A stretch of 64,000 nucleotides of DNA. Origin: Mesorhizobium sp. M7A.F.Ca.US.008.03.1.1. GTDB taxonomy: Bacteria; Pseudomonadota; Alphaproteobacteria; Rhizobiales; Rhizobiaceae. This document shows, in pieces, positions 31,676-40,364 of this stretch. The stretch covers positions 124,001 to 188,000 of the forward strand of contig NZ_RZRU01000004.1 in assembly GCF_003997495.1 (NCBI RefSeq), in the 5' to 3' direction. The position numbers and the translations under genes are program-made. The notes beneath the pieces were generated by a model that was not told the origin of the DNA, searched no databases, and was given only the letters and a program-made list of their open reading frames with translations. Positions within the stretch are counted from its first letter, which is position 1. Every line of letters starts with the position of its first letter.

Positions 31676-32785
31676 GTGAGAGTTCTTTTTCTCGGAGCGC
31701 CAATAGCTCCGCATCCTGATCCGCAAATTGCCTTTGAAAAGAAATTCGAGGTCATTGGATATAACACCGGAAATCTTCTGATAGGGCAGTCTCTGTTCGA
31801 GGAACTTCGCTTTGAAGAGTTCGGGCAGGGATTGGGCTATTCCCCACACGAGGTAAACGAACGTTTCGACGTCATAGCTATCGCCGCAGCAAATTTCATT
31901 TTCAAAAATTTTGATTTGTCCTACCTGGCTGACTTTATCGAGCCGACCAAGCTGCCATGCCTGGTCGCCGGCCTCGGCGCGCAAGCGTCCATCATTGGTG
32001 CCAAAGTCACAGAGATTCCCGAGGGCAGTAAACGCTTCCTTCGCATTATATCCGAACGCAGCAAGACTGTGGGCGTGCGTGGCCATTTTACGGCTGAGGT
32101 CATGAATGATTTTGGGATAAAAAACGTCACAGAGGTAGGATGCCCAAGTCTGTTTCGCAAATTGCGCCCGGACTTGAAGATAAAGAGACCAGGAAGAGAC
32201 GCTGAGCTGAGAGTTGCAGTGAACGGATCACGCAACGTATTTCTACATTCGGCCAATCCCGAGGCCGCTCGGCGCGTTGAAGCTGAACTTTTGAAATTGT
32301 CCGCTCACAAACAATATCCCTATGTTCTTCAGAACGAAGAGCCGGAAATGAAAATACTCCTTTCCAGGGATGGGAGAGAAGATGATTTTGAGGTCGCCGA
32401 GGCAGTGCTCGCACAGATGAACATGGACATGGATCCGTCGCTCTATGTAAAGCACATCAAAGAGAACGCAAAAATGTTCTTTGATTTGGCGGAGTGGGAT
32501 GCGTACATCTCAAAGTTTGACTATTCGATAGGAACGCGCTTCCATGGAAACCTGATCGCATTAACCAACGGTGTTCCTGCAACCATAATTTCTCACGATT
32601 CGAGGACGACGGAAATGGCGGAACTTATGAGCATCCCGCACATCCCGGTCGATAAAGTGGGACAATTGGACGTCCACGAGCTTGTGCAGGCTGGTAACTA
32701 TGATGAGTTTCAGCGCAAGTACACTGTTCTATATGATCGTTTTGCCCAATTCCTTTCGGAGAATGGGATTGCCCACCGGCTATAG
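31676..32785 (+). CDS. Polysaccharide pyruvyltransferase family protein
   Basis: A 369-residue protein of the CsaB/WcaK-like family, which adds pyruvate ketals from PEP to sugars in exopolysaccharides. Seen: an N-terminal strand MRVLFLGAPIAP, VAGLGAQASIIGA, a SLFRKL segment and, in the C-terminal half, the typical FDYSIGTRFHGNLIALTNGVP stretch (G-x-R-x-H). GTG 31676 is supported by GAGGAG about nine bases upstream. GC content appears lower than in the rhamnose genes, as for the two methyltransferases downstream. The modified residue is unknown. Confidence 0.85.
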   Translation: MRVLFLGAPIAPHPDPQIAFEKKFEVIGYNTGNLLIGQSLFEELRFEEFGQGLGYSPHEVNERFDVIAIAAANFIFKNFDLSYLADFIEPTKLPCLVAGLGAQASIIGAKVTEIPEGSKRFLRIISERSKTVGVRGHFTAEVMNDFGIKNVTEVGCPSLFRKLRPDLKIKRPGRDAELRVAVNGSRNVFLHSANPEAARRVEAELLKLSAHKQYPYVLQNEEPEMKILLSRDGREDDFEVAEAVLAQMNMDMDPSLYVKHIKENAKMFFDLAEWDAYISKFDYSIGTRFHGNLIALTNGVPATIISHDSRTTEMAELMSIPHIPVDKVGQLDVHELVQAGNYDEFQRKYTVLYDRFAQFLSENGIAHRL

Positions 32786-32862
32786 TAGCACCGTGGAGCT
32801 GAGCTCGTACCGAAGCGGCATTCTGTTTACGGCTTCATTTTTGAAAATCCTGATGGTGCTCC

Positions 32863-33594
32863 ATGAATTCTGATTCTCATCCAGTCTACCGCCGGGCAGG
32901 GTACTGCCCAATCTGTGAAGCCAATGTCGAGTTTTCCGCCAACTATGATTGGTATCGTGATCATCTACTCTGCTCCAGATGTGGATCGATCCCGCGCGAG
33001 CGCGCCTTGGCTCTTACGCTCACGCGACATATCCCTCGTTGGCGCAACCTTGCTATTCACGAATCATCACCCACCCCTCGGGGAATTTCTCCGAAGTTGA
33101 AGCGGGAATGTGCCGGGTATGTTGAGTCGCAGTACTTTCCCGGAGAGCGTTTGGGCTCGTCCGTCAGGGGCTTCCGAAACGAGAACCTGGAGGCGCAGAC
33201 ATTTGGCGATGCGACTTTCGATGTCGTCGTTACACTTGATGTCATGGAGCATGTGAATATGCCGGAGCGGGTGACAAAGGAGATTGTCCGGACTCTGAAA
33301 CCAGGCGGCGCTTACCTTTTCACCGTTCCCACCTACAAGGGCAAGACTGACAGCGAACGCCGTGCGCTCTATAGACCGGACGGAACGATCCAGCACACTG
33401 GCGAGCCGGAATATCATGGAAATCCGGTGAGCGACGCTGGTTCGCTGGTAACATTCCACTATGGCTATGACCTTCCGGAACTGATCCACCGGTGGTCAGG
33501 AATGGACGTCGAGGTGAGCCGTTTTCACGATCACTGGCACGGCATAATAGGCGAATTTACAGAAGTATATTTGGCACTGAAGCACGCCCGCTAA
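32863..33594 (+). CDS. Class I methyltransferase with N-terminal zinc-ribbon-like segment
   Basis: A 243-residue protein. Residues about 15-45 hold two Cys pairs (CPIC and CSRCG) like a small zinc ribbon. The SAM domain has lost a clear glycine-rich motif I but keeps DVVVTLDVMEHV and LKPGGAYLFTVPTYKG of type 11 methyltransferases. TFHYGYDLPELIHRWSG near the end resembles glycan-cluster methyltransferases. It sits between the pyruvyltransferase and another methyltransferase. Substrate unknown. Confidence 0.8.
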   Translation: MNSDSHPVYRRAGYCPICEANVEFSANYDWYRDHLLCSRCGSIPRERALALTLTRHIPRWRNLAIHESSPTPRGISPKLKRECAGYVESQYFPGERLGSSVRGFRNENLEAQTFGDATFDVVVTLDVMEHVNMPERVTKEIVRTLKPGGAYLFTVPTYKGKTDSERRALYRPDGTIQHTGEPEYHGNPVSDAGSLVTFHYGYDLPELIHRWSGMDVEVSRFHDHWHGIIGEFTEVYLALKHAR

Positions 33595-33628
33595 CCAGGC
33601 CAAGGCTTTTGTCAGGAGCGAACCCAGT

Positions 33629-34387
33629 ATGCAGATCGATAAATTGGCAGCGATGTGGCAGGGTTACAGGCAGCGGGGCGTCATCCCAACGATCCACCCT
33701 GACGATGGGATGTTCAAAGGCAATCCCTTTCTTGATGACTACGACATTGTTGGCGAAAGCGTGTTGAAGGTGATTGTATCGATCTTGGCAATTGCCCGGA
33801 AAGAAGCCATTTACAATATTATGGATTTTGGATGCGGCCATGGGCGTGGCGCTCGCTACATCCGGTCACTGTTCCCTGGCGCCAAGATAACCTTCTGCGA
33901 TATCGATCCGAGCTGCGTCGAATTTTGCGCCCACGAGTTCGGGGGAGATGCGGTGCTTTCGTCTGAGCATCCCTCTGACATCAAAATCCCAGGCGGCATG
34001 GATCTAATCTGGGTAGGCTCTGTCTTCACCCATGTCGATTACGAGAGAATGCAAATCCTGTTCGATAAGCTTTTTGCGGCACTGGGGCGCGGGGGGATAC
34101 TGATCGCAACCTTCCGGGGGCACAACACGTACGAGATCACAAAGAACGACCCGATCCAAGCTGCTACCCAAGCACAAATGCTCAAGGACTACGAGCAGAC
34201 AGGGATTGGCTATTGGCCATACCCAAATGCCGCAGGCCAAGTGGGCATGAGCGATTGGGGACTTTCGCTTGCATCGATCGAGCGAGTTGTGGCGCTAGGC
34301 AAACGGCACGCCAATGCTCGCTTGGTCGGCTACAGCGAATCCGGATGGGCGAACGTCCACGATGTTGGCGCTTGGACGAAACGCTGA
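33629..34387 (+). CDS. Class I SAM-dependent methyltransferase
   Basis: A 252-residue protein with a clear motif I, IMDFGCGHGRGARYI (about residue 67), the acidic strand ITFCDIDPSCVEFC, and DLIWVGSVFTHVD then LGRGGILIATFRG. It is distinct from the other methyltransferases in the window. It is the last plus-strand gene before convergent genes at 34602. GGAGCG lies upstream of the ATG. It is expected to O-methylate a sugar, but this is context only. Confidence 0.83.
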   Translation: MQIDKLAAMWQGYRQRGVIPTIHPDDGMFKGNPFLDDYDIVGESVLKVIVSILAIARKEAIYNIMDFGCGHGRGARYIRSLFPGAKITFCDIDPSCVEFCAHEFGGDAVLSSEHPSDIKIPGGMDLIWVGSVFTHVDYERMQILFDKLFAALGRGGILIATFRGHNTYEITKNDPIQAATQAQMLKDYEQTGIGYWPYPNAAGQVGMSDWGLSLASIERVVALGKRHANARLVGYSESGWANVHDVGAWTKR

Positions 34388-34601
34388 ACCACCGTGTATT
34401 CGAACATGGCGGTCGAAGAAGTCGGTTATTCTGGTCGTCAAACTGGTGGATCAAAAGGTATCCGTTTCCGACTGAGCGAATCTGCCAAGCACGCTGCCTC
34501 TACAGAAGCGGGTCCGCCATGGGATTACACCCTGGCCAAACAGTTTCGTTGGCCGCCTGCTTCCCACGAACCCAATCCAAGATTTCGACTAGCTAAATCC
34601 C

Positions 34602-36131
34602 TTATCGATTGGTGACTTTTGCAAGGGCTTGCTGATTTGCGTAGCTGGGCATCTCACCGAGCCTTATCAGCACAATGTCGCCCTGGATTTCCACACTACC
34701 GGGGGCTGGCCATACCGGCATCGTCGAAAGACGAACAATTGTCTGATCGACCTGATCTGGGTTAGCACCGTTCAAGTTGAAGTAGCCGAGCAATTTCATG
34801 TAATAAGCGATACGCCAGGCGTTGCCACCGTCCCATTCGAAAAACGAGTAGCCGACCGTCGAGCCGGGCTGCTTGGGATAGTTGGTCACAAATGGCTGGG
34901 CGCCAAACACGCTTAGAGCATAGCTGCGCTTTACATCAAAACCGCGCGCGGCCGACAGTCTGTTGAAGATGGCTCCCGCCATGAGTGTATCATGCTTGTC
35001 GACCAGATAGTTAGACGCCTGACGATAGTTCTGGGCCACCAGAATCTGGAAAATCGCCACGGCCAGCAAGATGGTTGAGGCCACACGGGTTCTCGATTCT
35101 CTGCTCGTCACCGCGACATAGGCGAACATCCAAACTGCAATCGGAACCCCGACGAGGCTCCTGACAGGCATGCTGCCCCCAGCGAGGAGGTGAAAGCCGA
35201 AGGGAATAAGCAATGAAACGAAGGCAATTGCCGTCAGCAGCAATTTCAAGCGGGGCAATTCCTTCAATAGCGCCCAACCGCCAAGGATCAACAAGAGCGG
35301 AATTGCCCACAACGCGACGTCATATGTGCGCCGGTCTAGACCATAGATCCCGCCTATCGCTCCAAGCACTCGCTCAATAACTGTGGCCGGATGTTGAAGC
35401 AAAAAGCCAGGCTGGGAAAGCGAGTCGAAATACTCGTTTCTAGCGGGGGCGAACGATCTGAAAATGGCATCGCCGATGACATAGAACAATATGGCACCAG
35501 CCAGCAGAATACCGGCCCCAAGCAGGTCTTTTGGCAGCGATTCGCTCCTGCCAGCCCGTGCTTGCAGAATTGAGATTGCGATGCCCAAGACCAGAATTGC
35601 CGGTGCGAAACTCTGGTAGATCGAGATGGCGAAAGCGCCGACTGCTACAGCTCCGAGAAAGCGAGGGCTGAGTGGGGAAACCTCCTCCTTGCGGATCAGC
35701 CAAAGCGCTAGAGCGGTTGCGAACAGGCCGACGCCGATAGCGGCAATGTTAGAATAAAATTCGACGATAAAAAACCAAGTTGGGAAAGCACAGAAAATCG
35801 CAAAACATGCGTACTCGGCGATGGAGAGCTCTTGCTTGTTGATGACATCCATGACGAGGAGGTAGGCGGCCACGCAACCGGCGCCAAAGATAGCTGGAGC
35901 CAAGAAAGGCATGACCGGATGAGGAATAAGGAATCTCTCGATCAAATATGCGCCCCAGCGTCCTTGAATGATCCAGATTGACGCGTCCGTTCTGAAGGCT
36001 GTTACTTCCTCATCCACTGACAGCGGAAAGGAAGCCAATTCAGAAAAATACATCGCGACGAAAATCGCAAAGAGATTGATGGCGGGTCGTATTGTGCTCG
36101 GTCGCGTCAGCATGATCTGCGGAGTATCCAT
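34602..36131 (-). CDS. GtrII-like integral-membrane glycosyltransferase
   Basis: A 509-residue protein with about 11 hydrophobic segments and a soluble C-terminal 130 residues. FPLSVDEEVTAFRTDASIWIIQGRWG near the N-terminus has the acidic periplasmic loop and the QGRWG pattern of GtrII-type (serotype-converting) glucosyltransferases. These use a polyprenyl-phosphate sugar made by GtrB and flipped by GtrA to decorate polysaccharide in the periplasm. GtrA- and GtrB-like genes lie immediately upstream in the same run, which supports the call. The start overlaps the gtrA end by 25 bases; ATG 36113 is an alternative. Confidence 0.8.
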   Translation of the reverse strand: MDTPQIMLTRPSTIRPAINLFAIFVAMYFSELASFPLSVDEEVTAFRTDASIWIIQGRWGAYLIERFLIPHPVMPFLAPAIFGAGCVAAYLLVMDVINKQELSIAEYACFAIFCAFPTWFFIVEFYSNIAAIGVGLFATALALWLIRKEEVSPLSPRFLGAVAVGAFAISIYQSFAPAILVLGIAISILQARAGRSESLPKDLLGAGILLAGAILFYVIGDAIFRSFAPARNEYFDSLSQPGFLLQHPATVIERVLGAIGGIYGLDRRTYDVALWAIPLLLILGGWALLKELPRLKLLLTAIAFVSLLIPFGFHLLAGGSMPVRSLVGVPIAVWMFAYVAVTSRESRTRVASTILLAVAIFQILVAQNYRQASNYLVDKHDTLMAGAIFNRLSAARGFDVKRSYALSVFGAQPFVTNYPKQPGSTVGYSFFEWDGGNAWRIAYYMKLLGYFNLNGANPDQVDQTIVRLSTMPVWPAPGSVEIQGDIVLIRLGEMPSYANQQALAKVTNR

Positions 36132-36487
36132 CGAGAAATCACGAAATTGAGGACCGTCGTGACGGCAAGGGTGATGAAGAAGGCAACTACGGTGTTTTGC
36201 AACACGCTCTCGAGCATTTTAAGAGTTGCCAGCCCGAGCACGAACACGACGGCAATTGAGGCGCCGATCGCCAGTCGATCGGCGATGCCCGTGTGCCCTC
36301 CGGGAAAGACGCGATCGGGGTAGAACACCATCACGAACACAAGTCCTGCCAGCCAGGCGAGCGCGTAAGACAAACTTGAGGGCAGGACAACAAGGCCGGC
36401 AAAATAGACAAGGCTGGTCAGAGCGGTGTTCAGGCCGCCGGCGACAAGGAACCGGACGGCGTCTCCGCCAATGCGATCAGCGGTCAT
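36107..36487 (-). CDS. GtrA family membrane protein
   Basis: A 126-residue protein with four hydrophobic segments, the GtrA topology: RFLVAGGLNTALTSLVYF, then ALAWLAGLVFVMVFYPDRVF, IAVVFVLGLATLKML and VVAFFITLAVTTVLNFVISRWIL. The conserved N-F-x-x-S-R-x-x-x-F-like end is present as LNFVISRWIL. GtrA proteins are thought to flip polyprenyl-phosphate sugars. ATG 36487 is preferred to 36544 because it starts a normal GtrA N-terminus and gives only an 11-base overlap with the upstream gene. Confidence 0.88.
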   Translation of the reverse strand: MTADRIGGDAVRFLVAGGLNTALTSLVYFAGLVVLPSSLSYALAWLAGLVFVMVFYPDRVFPGGHTGIADRLAIGASIAVVFVLGLATLKMLESVLQNTVVAFFITLAVTTVLNFVISRWILRRSC

Positions 36488-37427
36488 CCTGCCTGACCGT
36501 ATCCAGGAAATCCGCATAGTCCCTGATGTAATCGCCAGCATCATAGTTGTGCGAAGCCATGACCAGCAATGCTGTATCGGGCTGGAATTTATACTGAATT
36601 CCCCAAATGCCGGGCGGAATGTAGAGACCGATCGAGGGTTCGGTCAACGAAACCTCTTTTCTCTCATGGCCGTCGTCAACGACAACGGACAGGCTGCCAT
36701 GGGCCGCGATCAGGAATTGATGACACTCGCGATGCGCATGCTCACCCCTGACCTTGTCGGAGGGAACGCCATAAACCAGAAAGGACCGGGCCGGCTTGAA
36801 CGGTAGGTTTGCACCGAATTCGAGCGGGGCGAGTTCGCCCCGCAGATCGCTAAAATGCGGCAGCCGCCATAGCTCGCTGCCACCGACCCCAAGCGACATT
36901 TTCTCGCCCACTGCGCCGGGGAAGGTTTGCGTCAAGGCTGGCACGATCTTCGGGCCGGTCTGGTAGCCGATAATGACGGCGGGATTTCCGACCACGACGG
37001 CATTGGCAGGGACGCTCTTGGTCACCACGGCGCCGGCGCCGACCATCGCCTGGTGGCCGACGACAATGCCCGGCAGGATTGTGGCATTTGCGCCGATGGA
37101 AGCGCCGTCCTCGACCGTCGTCAGCAGAAACGTCTCGGGATATTCCTTGGAGCGTGGGAAGCGATCGTTGGTGAAGGTCGCATTCGGGCCGACAAACACA
37201 CGATTGCCCAGGCGCACCCCGTCCCACAGCTGGACGCCGCTCTTGATGGTCACGTCATCGCCGACGATCACATCGTTCTCGATGAAGACGTGATCGCAGA
37301 TGTTGCAGTTCGAGCCGAGCACGGCACCAGGCAGCACGTGGGCGAAGGCCCAGATACGCGTTCCGTCGCCGACATGGGAGCTTTCGCAGATACCCAGTTC
37401 GTGCACGAAAAATGGCTTGGCGTTCAT
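36477..37427 (-). CDS. Fused sugar N-acetyltransferase and dTDP-4-keto-6-deoxyhexose 3,4-ketoisomerase (FdtC/FdtA or WxcM type)
   Basis: A 316-residue two-domain protein. Residues about 1-155 form a left-handed beta-helix acyltransferase (hexapeptide repeats such as IGANATILPGIVVGHQAMVG, plus FTNDRFPRS). Residues about 185-316 form a cupin with the ketoisomerase signature (SDLRGELAPLEF, VYGVPSDKVRGEHAHRECHQFL, YIPPGIWGIQYKF). Together with the aminotransferase two genes upstream it supplies isomerisation and N-acetylation for dTDP-3-acetamido-3,6-dideoxy-hexose (Fuc3NAc or Qui3NAc). Similar fusions are known (FdtD, WxcM). Which epimer is formed cannot be told from the sequence by eye. It overlaps both neighbours. 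Confidence 0.88.
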   Translation of the reverse strand: MNAKPFFVHELGICESSHVGDGTRIWAFAHVLPGAVLGSNCNICDHVFIENDVIVGDDVTIKSGVQLWDGVRLGNRVFVGPNATFTNDRFPRSKEYPETFLLTTVEDGASIGANATILPGIVVGHQAMVGAGAVVTKSVPANAVVVGNPAVIIGYQTGPKIVPALTQTFPGAVGEKMSLGVGGSELWRLPHFSDLRGELAPLEFGANLPFKPARSFLVYGVPSDKVRGEHAHRECHQFLIAAHGSLSVVVDDGHERKEVSLTEPSIGLYIPPGIWGIQYKFQPDTALLVMASHNYDAGDYIRDYADFLDTVRQDDR

Positions 37428-38362
37428 TTGGCTGTTCCGTCAACGACGCGGCTGATGATCCGAAGTGGGCGCGATTTGGTGTTTTCAACTGCCCGCCAGA
37501 GATAGCAACCAAGAATCCCCTGAACCAGAAGGCTGGCCGAACCGAAGCCCGTTATCAGCAGGACCAGTGTCGTATAGCCAGCGGGGTCTATATTGCCAAG
37601 CAGCCGTGCAATCACGGTAACGACTGCAAATAGGAGACTTAGCACACAACCGGCAAATCCTACCCAGAGGGTGAGCATTATCGGAAAATCAGAGAACGAG
37701 AAAATGCTGTCCATCATGTATCGGAACCGCCGTGCCATGCCCCAGGCGCTTGTTCCGTGCTCTCGTTCGCGCCGCCGATAGGGCACGAATTCCCGCCGGA
37801 AGCCGACCCAGAACAGTTGTATGACAAGCGAGCTGTTCGGCTCCTCGATCGAGAGGATCGCTTCCAGAACCTGACGGTTGCAGGCGAAGATATCCACTCC
37901 GCCACTCGGCATGCTGGGCAGGACGACCCTGCGGTAGGCCGACCAGAAGGCCCTCGACAGAAATTTGGTCAAGGGCGGATCGCTACGCCCGGTTCGCTGC
38001 CCAAACACGACGTCGGCCTCGTCCTTTTCCAACTTGGAAAAAAATTCGACGATCAGTTCAGGCGGCTCCTGCAGGTCGGCGGCCATTGCCGCGACCTGGT
38101 CACCCGAAGCATGTTCGAGCCCGGTTCGAATAGCAGTGAACGAACCAAAGTTTCGGCTATGGAAGATGATCTTGTAATCATAGCCCGAGCCTTTCAATTC
38201 CTTGACCAGCAGCGGGCCGGATTCGTCAGGCGACCCGTCGATGACGAAGACGAACTCGATGTCGCCTTGATATCTGGAGTGGAAATCGGCGACTGCCCGC
38301 AGAAGGGAAGGGATGTTCGCCTGATTTCGGTAGATCGGGAAAACGATCGAACGCGTGGTCAC
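37424..38362 (-). CDS. GtrB-like polyprenyl-phosphate glycosyltransferase (GT2, DPM1 family)
   Basis: A 312-residue GT2 with two C-terminal membrane helices (PIMLTLWVGFAGCVLSLLFA and TTLVLLITGFGSASLLVQG). The catalytic part has SIVFPIYRNQANIPSLL, VFVIDGSPDES and AAMAADLQEPPELI, the DPM1/GtrB pattern. It should move a sugar from a nucleotide donor to undecaprenyl phosphate. Enclosed by 3-amino-sugar genes, its donor may be the dTDP-sugar they make rather than UDP-glucose. GTG 38362 has GGGAGG upstream and overlaps the aminotransferase stop (GTGA). Confidence 0.85.
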   Translation of the reverse strand: MTTRSIVFPIYRNQANIPSLLRAVADFHSRYQGDIEFVFVIDGSPDESGPLLVKELKGSGYDYKIIFHSRNFGSFTAIRTGLEHASGDQVAAMAADLQEPPELIVEFFSKLEKDEADVVFGQRTGRSDPPLTKFLSRAFWSAYRRVVLPSMPSGGVDIFACNRQVLEAILSIEEPNSSLVIQLFWVGFRREFVPYRRREREHGTSAWGMARRFRYMMDSIFSFSDFPIMLTLWVGFAGCVLSLLFAVVTVIARLLGNIDPAGYTTLVLLITGFGSASLLVQGILGCYLWRAVENTKSRPLRIISRVVDGTAK

Positions 38363-39483
38363 ATTGCCTCCCAATCGCGGAGAGCCAGACACACCTGCTC
38401 TACCTCGTCTTCCCTCATGTCGGGATAGCAGGGGACCGAGCAGAGGCGGCTGACGCTGGCCCTCGAAACGGCGAGATTTTCGCTTCCCATCATTGGTAAG
38501 TCCGCCCAGCCGACCTGGTCGCAATCCAGCACAGGGTAGTGAATGTCGGTGTCGATGCCACGCTCTTTCATGAACGCCCTGAAGGCGTCCCGGTCGTCGC
38601 AAAGCGAAACCGCGAGGTGCGCGACAGCTCCGTCGCCACCTTCCAGGAACTGCGATCGACGCCCGGCAACTGACTTGTACTGGTCCAGGATGCCACGCCG
38701 CTGCTGGTTGCGTCTATCCACATCGCCCAGCAAAACGTCCAATATCGCGGCTTGAACTTCATCCATGCGAGAGTTGCGGCCGTTGGGCACGCCGACATGA
38801 TATTTTGAACTCCAGCCATATTGCTGCAGTTGCCGCACATGCCCGGCGATTGCCGTGTCGGAGGTGAGAACGGCGCCGCCGTCCCCCATGGCTCCGAGAT
38901 TTTTGGTCGGGTAAAAGCTGAACGTGGAGATATCCCCCAGCGAGCCTGCAACGGCGCTTCCGATTCTCGCCCCGTGCGCCTGCGCACAATCTTCCACGAT
39001 TGGAATGTGCGAGAGGCCAGCCTGTTCAAGTCCGTCCCGGATGGCGCGGACGTCAACGACGCCACCATAGAGGTGGGTGGCAACGATCGCAGCGGTGTCT
39101 GCGCTGGCTGCTTTCAGCACCGATTGAAGGGCTATGAGTTGGCTGGCCGGTTCGATATCGACATAGTGCGGAACGAGATCATTCTGCCAGCAGGCACAGC
39201 TGGCATAGCCCCCCGCATTGGCGGCGACGATCACCTCGCGCCCGCCGTAGCGCTTGGTCACCGCGGCCAATGCAAGTTCGAGCGCGTCCGTCCCATTGGC
39301 CACGAGAACGCATTCCGAAACACCTATGAATCCGGAAAAATTAGCCGCAAATCGTTTGCCGACCGCGCCATTGAGCCACCATCCCGAACGTAGCGTGTTC
39401 ACTACCTCACGCTCGATTTCGACGTGGTAGCGCTGATACAGGCGCTTCAGATCATTCATCGGAACAGATTCTTGTCTCGTCAT
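38359..39483 (-). CDS. DegT/DnrJ/EryC1 aminotransferase, probable FdtB/QdtB type
   Basis: A 374-residue PLP-dependent sugar aminotransferase. The PLP Lys is in STFSFYPTKNLGAMGDGG (Lys near 193); VANGTDALELAL and PIVEDCAQAHGA are the other family marks. It should aminate C3 of a dTDP-3-keto-6-deoxyhexose made by the ketoisomerase domain encoded two genes downstream. It is the first gene of the fdtB-gtrB-fdtCA-gtrA-gtrII run on the minus strand; the ABC exporter genes lie 133 bases upstream in the same direction. ATG 39459 is an alternative start. Confidence 0.88.
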   Translation of the reverse strand: MTRQESVPMNDLKRLYQRYHVEIEREVVNTLRSGWWLNGAVGKRFAANFSGFIGVSECVLVANGTDALELALAAVTKRYGGREVIVAANAGGYASCACWQNDLVPHYVDIEPASQLIALQSVLKAASADTAAIVATHLYGGVVDVRAIRDGLEQAGLSHIPIVEDCAQAHGARIGSAVAGSLGDISTFSFYPTKNLGAMGDGGAVLTSDTAIAGHVRQLQQYGWSSKYHVGVPNGRNSRMDEVQAAILDVLLGDVDRRNQQRRGILDQYKSVAGRRSQFLEGGDGAVAHLAVSLCDDRDAFRAFMKERGIDTDIHYPVLDCDQVGWADLPMMGSENLAVSRASVSRLCSVPCYPDMREDEVEQVCLALRDWEAM

Positions 39484-39616
39484 CGGTTACTCAACGGCTC
39501 GAGCGCAATTCATTTTAGGAACGTTCGCAGGGCGCAACGTTGGCATGCTCAACTACAGCAGGTACGACGAATTGGGAATCTGAACTGCGAGCATATAGTA
39601 TCCAGGAACAGTACCT

Positions 39617-40357
39617 TTAAGACTTAGCTCGCGTTCCAGCCCTCTTTGCAGGTTTCGTCGTGAAGGCTTCCACCCTTCCGTTCTTAAGCGTCATCCTCTT
39701 GGTGCAGACGCTTTCGAGCAGGCTTTCGTTGTGGGTCGCCAAGACGATGATGCCCGCCTTCTCGGCCAGTTCATCCATGCGTCGTTTGGCTTTTTCCTGA
39801 AACGCGGCGTCGCCGGCGCCGATCCACTCGTCCATCAGCAGAATTTCGGGGTCAAGCGCTGTAGCCGCTGAAAAAGCAAGACGAGCGGCCATACCCTGGC
39901 TATAGGTTTTGAAGGGGACATCGATAAAGTCGCCAAGTTCGCTGAAGGCAATGATCTCCGGCATTTTTTCTTGGATCTCGGCCTCGGTCCACCCGCTGAT
40001 CAAACCCCTCAGAACAATGTTTCGCCGCCCCGTCGCTTCGGGGCGAAATCCTATGTTGATGTTGAACAAAGCGTCGACTTTGCCGTCAATGGCTACTGTG
40101 CCGGCCGATGGCTGATAGATGCCGTACAACACCTTGAGCAGTGTCGTCTTGCCGGCCCCGTTTGGGCCGATCAAGCCTAACCGGTCGCCTGCTTTGAGTT
40201 CAAAGCTGACATCTTCCAGCGCCTGCACGACCTGCTTGCCGCCGGAGCGTCCGATTTTGCCTCCAAGACCACCCAGGCGCCGGTCAGGCGCCGTAAGCGT
40301 CAACTTTTCGTAGAGGCGGTAGGCGAGGCTGACATTGTCCAGCTTGATGGAAATCAT
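39617..40357 (-). CDS. wzt: Polysaccharide ABC transporter ATP-binding protein (Wzt/KpsT-like)
   Basis: A 246-residue ABC ATPase: Walker A GPNGAGKTTLL, signature region YSQGMAARLAF, Walker B ILLMDEWIGAGDAAF and the family-specific FSELGDFIDVP. With the permease encoded just upstream it should export an undecaprenyl-linked O-antigen-type polymer. The protein ends about ten residues after the usual ATPase domain, so the carbohydrate-binding domain of E. coli O8/O9a-type Wzt is absent. It may therefore use chain-length control that does not need a capped terminus. Confidence 0.92.
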   Translation of the reverse strand: MISIKLDNVSLAYRLYEKLTLTAPDRRLGGLGGKIGRSGGKQVVQALEDVSFELKAGDRLGLIGPNGAGKTTLLKVLYGIYQPSAGTVAIDGKVDALFNINIGFRPEATGRRNIVLRGLISGWTEAEIQEKMPEIIAFSELGDFIDVPFKTYSQGMAARLAFSAATALDPEILLMDEWIGAGDAAFQEKAKRRMDELAEKAGIIVLATHNESLLESVCTKRMTLKNGRVEAFTTKPAKRAGTRAKS

Positions 40358-40364
40358 TTTGAGC

